Part shown: in pieces, positions 56,651 through 64,000 of the stretch
How positions within the stretch are numbered: the stretch's first letter is position 1
Layout: every line of letters begins with the position of its first letter
Source: Lunularia cruciata
Taxonomy: Eukaryota > Streptophyta > Marchantiopsida > Lunulariales > Lunulariaceae
Assembly (NCBI GenBank): GCA_948567375.1
Contig: OX419761.1
Span: 42,286,501 to 42,350,500 of the forward strand
Reading direction: 5' to 3'
Length of the DNA stretch: 64,000 bases
Notes under the pieces: generated by a model
The model's input: only the letters and a program-made list of their open reading frames with translations
What the model was told of the DNA's origin: nothing
The model's database searches: none
Program-made: the position numbers and the translations under genes

Positions 56651-57363
56651 TTCCTTATTGAGCCAATCTACTTCGATTCTACCAATTTATCTCGTACGGC
56701 TCGAGTGGCATTTATAGTTTGAAATTGACCAAATATTGTATCCATGAATTCTGCCCATGTCAAAATTGGCGTAACAATCTATCGTTCAGCCCACTCCACT
56801 CAAAATTGCCACCAAATTTTTGCCACACCATCCATTTGGCTAGAAACCAAGAGAATCTATTTCCATTCATCTTGAAGATTGGTGGTTTCAAATTAACATT
56901 CGCAGTCAAATACAAAATTCTCCACATTGCTTGAAAGATTCTTGCCTTCAAACACCTTGGGTTTTGAAAATTGAATGTAATATTCTCCATCTTGAACTGA
57001 CACTCTCTTTATATGTTCTTGTCGTTATTGGTCACGTTCATCCATCAAGCGAGTAAGATGCTCAATTTATTATTGCATTGCAACGATAACATCTGATACT
57101 GCCGCCATAGTTACTACTCTATCCCACTACTCCCAATTTATCTAATTAATTAACATATAGATGCAACACGTCCATCATTCTCCATAAGTTACCACAGAAA
57201 GTATCAAGTGTTCCACAGACAAGGTGATCATATGCAAAAGAATTTACCCAAAATGTAAGATGATGAATTGTGTGAAATGATACTTGGGTAATATCTGGAC
57301 ATGAAAATCCCAATGGTTTGGCAGAAATGGATTTGATGGTCCATAAATTCCATCCATCCCATT

Positions 57364-57379
57364 CCTACTCTGATAACAA
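57364..57379 (-). promoter_or_regulatory. Chromovirus primer-binding site
   Basis: The minus strand reads TTGTTATCAGAGTAGG directly after the 5' LTR; TTATCAGAG matches the TGGTATCAGAGC tRNA-Met primer site with changes. Confidence 0.65.
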
Positions 57380-57791
57380 TGTAAAAGACCAAGACCGAAG
57401 ATAGAAATAAGAGAATGAAAACTCATATTGAGACATTTGAATGAGGGAAAACTTTGAATGCCTAGCATAAACTTCGGCTTTGGTTTTTATAGGTAGCATA
57501 CAAAGCCCTTGAAAAGTTTCTCAAAAAAATTCCTCGAGTCGTTTTCTTAGAGTGCAAGCAAAGTTAACCAAGAAGCTTCTCAAGAAACCTCTTTCTAGAA
57601 ACCGTATACTTGGCGTACAAGCTAAGCTAGTTGGAAACTTCTAGAAGTTACTTACTTGAGGTGCAAACTAAACTGACGGGGAAACTTCCTAAGAAGTTTC
57701 CTAGATACTTGCAAAATATTCTAAGCTAATTTGTTTTATTTGCTACTTCGTTAGCCCTACTAACTTCATACTTAAACTCCATATTGTTACA
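57380..57791 (-). repeat. Chromovirus 5' LTR (412 bp)
   Basis: TGTAAAAGACC ... TATTGTTACA on the plus strand. It is the same length as the other LTR but differs at many sites; several heat-shock units are mutated (for example the run near 57715 reads TTGCAAAATATTC). Confidence 0.93.
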
Positions 57792-58440
57792 TACATGCAC
57801 ATTCTTTTTGGATTGTTGACTCTGGCTAGCACATGCAACAACAAGCCACTAAACAAGGGCAATTGGTTTGCCAACTCTACAAGGCTTTGTATGGTCTCAA
57901 ATAATCTACCCGACAATGATATCACAAGTTTGTTCAATTTTACTAGGTTTGGTATTTGGCCGCTCAGGAGCTAATTCTAATCTCTATATCTTCTATTCTG
58001 GTTTTCATTTTATCATCTTACCTCTTTACGTAGATGACTGCATCCTTGCCATCAATATCCTTTCTCTTCTACTCTCTGTCAAAGAGTCCCTTAAACAAGG
58101 TGTTGAGATGATTGATCTTGGAGAGATTAATCATTGTCTTCAGTTGCAAGTCACAAGAGACAAAAAACTAAGAAAGATCAATCTATCTCTAGAGAGATAT
58201 TTAAGAGAGATTCCTACTCATTTTCACATGCAAGATTGTAAACCTGTTTTCAATCCTGTAGAGTCAAGAGTGAAATTAAGTCTTCAAGATTTTCCAAAAA
58301 CGGATCAAGAAAGAAAGTATATGAAAACAATACCTTACCAATATGCAATGGGGAGTTTGATATGGGCCATGGTCAACACCAGGCCTGATCTGGCTTATGC
58401 TGTCAATTCAATCAGCCAAGTATATGGTAAATCCTGACCT

Positions 58441-59000
58441 GAATCATTGGATGGCTGTCAAAAAGATCTTCTGGTACATTCAAGGTACACTGTCATAGGA
58501 ACCAACTTATAGTGCATCTAGTACTCCCATTCATGGGTACTCCAACTCAGATTGGGGAGGAGATCAAAACACAGGACGATCTACAGGAGGACACTGCTTT
58601 ATCTTCTGTAATGCAGCTGGCTGTTGGTAGAGCAGAAGGCAAGCTGCAGTTTCTTTATCCGGTACTGAAATGGCCTTGTCAAAGGCAGAGACTGAAGCAA
58701 TATGGCTGAAGTGCTTGTTAACTGACCTAGGTTTTCCTAGAGAAACAGTGAAGCTGTACTGCAACAGCAATAGCAAAAATGATCTTGTTACTCCAACAAA
58801 GCAACATGAGAAAACAAAGCACATAGACATCAGATTCCACTTTGTCCGAGAAAAGGTGGAAGACAAGGAGATCTCTATTTCACGGGTGGACACCATAGAT
58901 AATACTGCAGACATTTTTACTAAAGGATTGACTAGAGAACTGCATACAAGGTCTTGTCATGCATTAGGAATTATAGATAATAGACAATTACAAAACGTTC
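58441..59000 (+). pseudogene. Copia RNase H
   Basis: WMAVKKIFWYIQGTLS, then GYSNSDWGGDQNTGRSTGGH, CFIFCNAAG, SGTEMALSKAETEAIWLKCL, LYCNSNSKNDLVTPTKQHEK, TKHIDIRFHFVREKVEDKEI. This is the standard copia RNase H with the 'SDWAGD' and 'HIDI..HF.RE' motifs. Frameshifts near 58510 and 58650. Ends just before the polypurine-like AAGAGACGG and the 3' LTR. Confidence 0.9.
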
Positions 59001-59012
59001 ATTAAGAGACGG

Positions 59013-59234
59013 TGTTAGAATATTAATGAAACTTTGTGTTAGATCACTGTTCACGTACGATTACTATTCACGTGTTACTGTTCCCATGATTTAAGATAAA
59101 TACATGAATTACAAGTTCTGACTCTTGTAGATAGCAAAGATGAGCTCTTGAGTATGCCCATGTACTTATATAATCCCAATTCTGGGATTATTAGCAGTTC
59201 TATCAATTGACCCCACTTACATGCATTTCTCACA
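59013..59234 (+). repeat. Copia 3' LTR (222 bp)
   Basis: TGTTAGAATATTAATG ... CATTTCTCACA, then the ATAAG target duplication. Preceded by purine-rich AAGAGACGG. Confidence 0.95.
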
Positions 59235-59239
59235 ATAAG

Positions 59240-59946
59240 AACATGCTACTTATGGAGGAAATGCGAGACACTGAAAAGAGCTGCTTCGTGGACAGATGTA
59301 AGGCACATGATGCGAGTGGATCATTCCAGTGCATGATAGTAATCACCTAGGGAGAAATTTGGTACGTCTTATGACTGCAGCCTCAAGTACTAGGATCTGA
59401 CATAAGTAGGGGCTCTGGCTTTAGTTTACATTTTGATAAAACCAACAGGTCATATGAATCTATGCATAACCCCGTCTCTTATGGCTTAGTATGAATGTCC
59501 AACGAAACACTTCCCATATAAATCATGAATACGGAGCCTCAGTTTGCTCAAATCTACATAACGCACTATGCTAAACTGAACGACATCTACCTCAATATTA
59601 CATGTTATTGGGCTACGTAAGTGACCCAACTTTCTATTCTGGCCGCACTTTTCTCCATGAACCTGCAAAAGACCATGCGCACCTCACTTCAGCGATCATT
59701 CAAATGGCAGTTTCCCCGGCGGTAGGTGCTTTCGCAGCATGATACCATTGTGCTCATCATATCGTGAATTGCTGCTCTTACTTTCTTAACAACATAGGTA
59801 CTAAACTCATACATACATACAAAATAGACCTCCTAATGAACTTACAATGATAAGCAACAGAATTTGTGTGCGACTAAGATACAGGATAAAGAGCATAAAG
59901 CTGGACAAGAATAAGAAGACTTTAGTTATGTTCTTCAGTTATGCCC
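59240..59946. other. 3' flank of the NSUN5 gene
   Basis: No coding sequence seen. Probably 3' UTR of the minus-strand methyltransferase gene; the copia element inserted about 0.7 kb beyond its stop codon. Confidence 0.5.
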
Positions 59947-60955
<1,009 letters not shown>

Positions 60956-61010
60956 TCAGTACATACAACGGTATCTGAGCTGTAACCAAGGAAATTTGAG
61001 AAGTGGGACC

Positions 61011-61174
61011 AGAAGCAGTTTGAAGAACGGGGGATCCAAAATCCACTAAGTATGGAACCGAGAACGTGCATATGAAGTGCATATGAATTGCAAGCATGAA
61101 TATATGTTGACAGGAGCTGTTCCTTGAACGGAAGATCCAGAACTCATTAAATGCATATGAAGTGCAGATGAAAT
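61011..61174 (+). repeat. Two copies of the short dispersed repeat
   Basis: Copy at 61011-61100 (GCAGTTTGAAGAACGGGGGA ... TATGAAGTGC) and copy at 61112-61174 (GAGCTGTTCCTTGAACGGAA, GATCCAGAACTCATTAAATG, ATATGAAGTGCAGATGAAAT). Same family as 38931-38998. Confidence 0.65.
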
Positions 61175-61599
61175 GGCAATAAAATGAAAGCAGAACTTAC
61201 TGAAAAAGATAACCAAGATATGCTCATTTCGAGAAGAGTGATAAAGTAGATGAAGTGAACTTGACAAAACGAGTGTAACTTGAAGCAAAGGCAAAAAAGC
61301 AACATATCGAGAACAACATATAGAAAGAACTAGTAAGCAACATGTATTTGGTAACAGTTATGCAACAAAAGTCAAGAAATATCATACATTGTGTTAGTTT
61401 AGTTAATCTCTAGTTTAGTGACTTCTCTAGTTCCTTTTTAGGGTTTTGTTTGTTTCCTCCAGAGTTCTGCTAGATACATGATTATGCTAGATACATTATT
61501 AAGGTAAAGTGGGGGCGCAACCCTAATTAGGTTTCTGCAAAGCAATTTCTTATAGCTTGCCTGAGTGTATATTCGAGTGCTCTATGTTCATGTTTAGTC

Positions 61600-62460
61600 A
61601 AGTTCTTCTACAAAAGTGATTCTCAACACCAACCCATAGCATTTCGTGAAATCCTGTGCTGTTTTACATTACCTCAGGTGTGTTCTATGTTGTTTCTTAG
61701 TTGGGTGTTAGTACTGCTGCGTGAGTGAACTTGTCTGTTGCCTTTGCACTCTGATACACAGAGAGAGGTCTAGTATTGCAGTAGTGATGTCTGATACATC
61801 AGAGATTAGAGGGACTGATAGACCTTCTAATTCAAAAAGCAAGAACAGAGGTACTCATCACATTGGGTAATCAAACACCTACAAGCAACGTTGTAACTCA
61901 GAGTAAGCTAAAGTCTGAAGTCTGCCAGGAACCGAGAGATCAAGAGTCATACATGAACCATAAAACAGGCAAACAGCGAGCAAATAATAATAGAGAGAGA
62001 ATTAGTTGAGGACGGGAGGAGTGGAGCGATGCGGGCACGGAGTGGAATGTTGTTTTGTCTGAGACAGAGCAAAGTGTAACATGACAGGATAGAGTACACT
62101 GCAACTGGATATTAGGAGAAGAGAGTGAAGCGTCAGATGACTGGATATTGGTAGATGAGAGTAGAAGCCGTTAGAGGAAGGGGGAACTCATTAAATGTGA
62201 TGAGAACCATGTTTTCTGCTCTTTGATGTAGAAGGTCTATCATTCTCTCTTATCTCTGATGCATCAAACATCAATATTGCAATACTAGGCCTCTCTCTTT
62301 GTATCACCGCTTACAAATAACAAACAGGTTCACTCACGCAGCCCTAATAGCCTCTGATACTGAGGTAGCACAGAACACACCTGAGGCGATGTTAGGCAGC
62401 TCAGGGCTTCACGAAATGCAGAGGAGAAACGTTGGGAATCAACTTTGTAAAAGAACTGAC
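61600..62460. repeat. Long inverted repeat of retroelement leader/gag fragments
   Basis: 61600-61850 (+) and the complement of 62205-62460 align over about 250 bp: AGTTCTT-TACAAA-GATTC-CAAC, GCATTTCGTGAA, CCTCAGGTGTGTTCT, TGCGTGAGTGAAC, CTAGTATTGCA. Each arm ends in a short gag-like start: MSDTSEIRGTDRPSNSK (ATG at 61787) and MFDASEIRENDRPSTSK (ATG at 62271, minus). About 355 bp separate the arms. Confidence 0.75.
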
Positions 62461-62482
62461 TCAAACAAGTACAGAGAGCATT

Positions 62483-62630
62483 TATATATATAGGTATACG
62501 AGAACAGATGCCGTTCGAGGAACGGGTTATCCAGAACTCATATATATACTCAGACCACTTATATATATAGGTGTACGAGAACAGATGCCATTCTGGGAAC
62601 GGGTTATCCAATACTCATGAGGTGCAAATG
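62483..62630 (+). repeat. Tandem pair of the short dispersed repeat
   Basis: Two copies about 79 bp apart: TATATAGGT(A/G)TACGAGAACAGATGCC, then GGAACGGGTTATCCA, then ACTCAT. They share the AACGG-ATCCAGAACTCAT core with 61112-61174. Confidence 0.7.
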
Positions 62631-63589
62631 ATTGATCAGCAAGATGTACATAATTGACAATGTTAGAATAGTGAAAAATCCATAAGGTAGAATGCATCGA
62701 ATGTAACTTGAAACAAAGGCATAATTGAAACAAATTGAGAATAACATATGGCTAACAGACTAGTAAACCACCATGAAATTGAGAACTCTATGCAAACAAC
62801 TGCGAGAAATAGGTAACGCTACGTAAAAGACTGCCAGTAAGCAGTGCGTGAACGATAAAAATAAAAAACGTGGGCTGGAGTCAGGTAGGAACAATGTATA
62901 CACAAGAGGTCCCATGAATCAGGCAAAGAGCGAAGGAAAAATAATATGGAGGTAATTAGCTGGGGAATGGAGGAGTGGAACAATGCGAGAGCTATAGGAT
63001 TGTGTGGCTGCAGAAACCTGTCTAAGTGTAACAGGGTAACGAGAGCGAAGCAAAAAAGGACAGGATATAAAGTATATCACAACAAGCGCTATGGACGCTT
63101 GAGTCCTGAGACACTTAACAGCAAAGGGGAAGCAGAAGGTGGCCATAGTAAACCTTCAGGAAAACACCTGCGACTTCATCAGTGCCTCACGCAGTGCCGA
63201 AGTAGCTGAGCAATTGTCAGTACCCCTCATACCGAGTTTCTGCTCGAAAACTCATGAGTGCCAAGGCAAACTCAGTTGCACCCCTAAAGTGCCGCTCAAA
63301 AGTAATGGGAATGTCAAAAAGAACAGAGGTGGAAGTGTGGAAAGCAAGGGCAAGCAAAAGTGCAGGCATGCACTCAAGCGCTGGAGTCTTAGCCGCATAA
63401 TGAGGATCAGTCCATAAAGGAAAGAATGCACATGAGTAAGATGAGGGAAGAAATAGAGACATACCAGATGGATCCCTGAAATCACAAACATTCATTAGTA
63501 GAGAAAAAGTCCAGGACACAACAAGAAAGAGTCAAGCAAAGGTTCGCTAGTGATACGAGAGTGGAGCAAGAAAACTTCAGCGCTGCACG

Positions 63590-64000
63590 GGAAGGGGACG
63601 AGTTAACCGAGGAAAGCAGAAGTGAAGTGAATTCCTATGCTCCCAATCATATAGAGTAGCAACTGAGGTGGGCTTAACTTCAATACCATCAACAATTGTA
63701 CAAATTGAAACCACCTTCAGTTTGTGGGCAAGACAATGTTTCCAAGATCGGAAATAATTGCCATTGAATTTGACAAAGGTTGAGCCAAAGCGTATGGCTG
63801 GAATAACAAATATTGCACAAGCAGGAGCACCAACACCAGCAGCACCAGCAGCAGACATGATGATTTGATGCACAGAGGATAGTGGAGAATTTCTCTCCCA
63901 AAACCCAGACTAACAGAGGAGGCTAACAGAGGATATAAGAGAAAATTCTCTCCTAAAACCCAAAAAAAAAGACACTCTTCAGAGGAGGAACAAGGGACTC
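63590..64000 (-). mobile_element. Second copia copy, leader and gag start (continues past the window)
   Basis: The minus strand repeats the leader of the copia at 48880-48970 (AGAGTGTCTTTTT, GGTTTTGGGAGA, CTCCACTATC) and then a gag start, ATG at 63858: MSAAGAAGVGAPACAIFVIP, then TFVKFNGNYFRSWKHCLAHK, TIVDGIEVKPTSVATLYDWE. It matches the copia gag at 48974 without its early frameshift. Similarity ends near 63.6 kb, so the copy is truncated there. Confidence 0.85.

Larger units (their letters stand above)
52108..57791 (-). mobile_element. Ty3/gypsy chromovirus nested in the copia RT
   Basis: 5684 bp with two 412-bp LTRs and a degenerate target duplication (CACAT at 52103-52107, TACAT at 57792-57796). 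Minus-strand order: 5' LTR (57791-57380), primer site, gag (about 56.6-56.2 kb), protease (about 56.1 kb), RT/RNase H (55.3-54.3 kb), integrase (about 53.98-52.9 kb), chromodomain (about 52.65 kb), 3' LTR (52519-52108). The C-terminal chromodomain defines the chromovirus branch. Most ORFs are broken, although the RT frame is long and open. The same LTR occurs as the solo LTR 8640-9064. Confidence 0.93.
51780..58440 (+). pseudogene. Copia reverse transcriptase, split by the chromovirus
   Basis: Left part (51780-52107): AGRKAITCKWIFKKKYYAQG, RYKARLVACGFSQVPGIDY, ETYSPVIKLTTICV, LDVKIAFLNGTLIEKIH. Right part (57792-58440): QGQLVCQLYKALYGLK, YVDDCILAINI (the YVDD catalytic box, in a shifted frame), YQYAMGSLIWAMVNTRPDLA. 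The chromovirus 52108-57791 sits between them. The RT had frameshifts besides the insertion. Confidence 0.9.
48550..59234 (+). mobile_element. Ty1/copia retrotransposon with nested chromovirus
   Basis: 5' LTR 48550-48766, primer site, gag, protease, integrase, RT (split), RNase H, 3' LTR 59013-59234. Domain order gag-PR-IN-RT-RH defines Ty1/copia. ATAAG flanks both ends (48545-48549 and 59235-59239), an intact 5-bp target duplication. All coding parts carry stops. Without the nested element it would be about 5.0 kb, a normal copia length. Confidence 0.95.

Overview
Kind of organism. This is nuclear DNA of a land plant or close streptophyte relative. Host genes are intron-rich, with GT-AG introns and one likely GC-AG intron. 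One gene carries a plastid-targeting-like leader (STR8/TrhO type). The space between genes is filled with nested plant-type LTR retrotransposons and a PIF/Harbinger DNA transposon. Nothing fixes the species; a seed-free plant is only a guess.

Host genes. Four conserved genes are recognisable, all on the minus strand: ATG16 (1204-4077, four coding exons, 520 aa), a TLDc-domain protein (37556-41054, nine coding exons, 466 aa), a TrhO/STR8-type rhodanese protein (44467-47380, five coding exons, 457 aa), and the last two coding exons of an NSUN5-type RNA cytosine-C5 methyltransferase (59947-60855; the rest lies beyond the window or was displaced). I built these gene models by hand, and exon phases close in every case. 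A fifth, unidentified protein-like exon lies at 42504-43050 (minus).

Transposon layout. (1) 6.6-23.0 kb: a minus-strand Ty3/gypsy ruin (integrase about 8.1-9.1 kb, RT/RNase H about 9.4-9.9 kb, gag about 13.3-13.7 kb). It is split by a 425-bp solo LTR (8640-9064, 5-bp target duplication) and apparently by a plus-strand Ty3/gypsy ruin (about 14.98-22.12 kb). (2) 24071-35313: an 11.2-kb PIF/Harbinger-like element with inverted ends, a TAG target duplication, a MYB/SANT-like ORF (+) and a broken DDE transposase (-). It carries a 2.2-kb TG...CA insertion with a CCCAA target duplication (25456-27666) and an unclassified block (about 28.16-32.93 kb) with 10-bp-periodic GC-rich arrays. (3) 48550-59234: a Ty1/copia element with ATAAG target duplications and a tRNA-Met-type primer site. 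Its RT is split by a complete but mutated chromovirus in the opposite orientation (52108-57791). (4) 63.59-64.0 kb: the start of a second copia copy on the minus strand.

Most notable. The chromovirus LTR family, including the solo LTR, carries in-phase arrays of heat-shock elements just upstream of a TATA box in the element's own orientation, which predicts a heat-inducible retrotransposon. The Harbinger-like element with its unexplained cargo is the best candidate for something undescribed.
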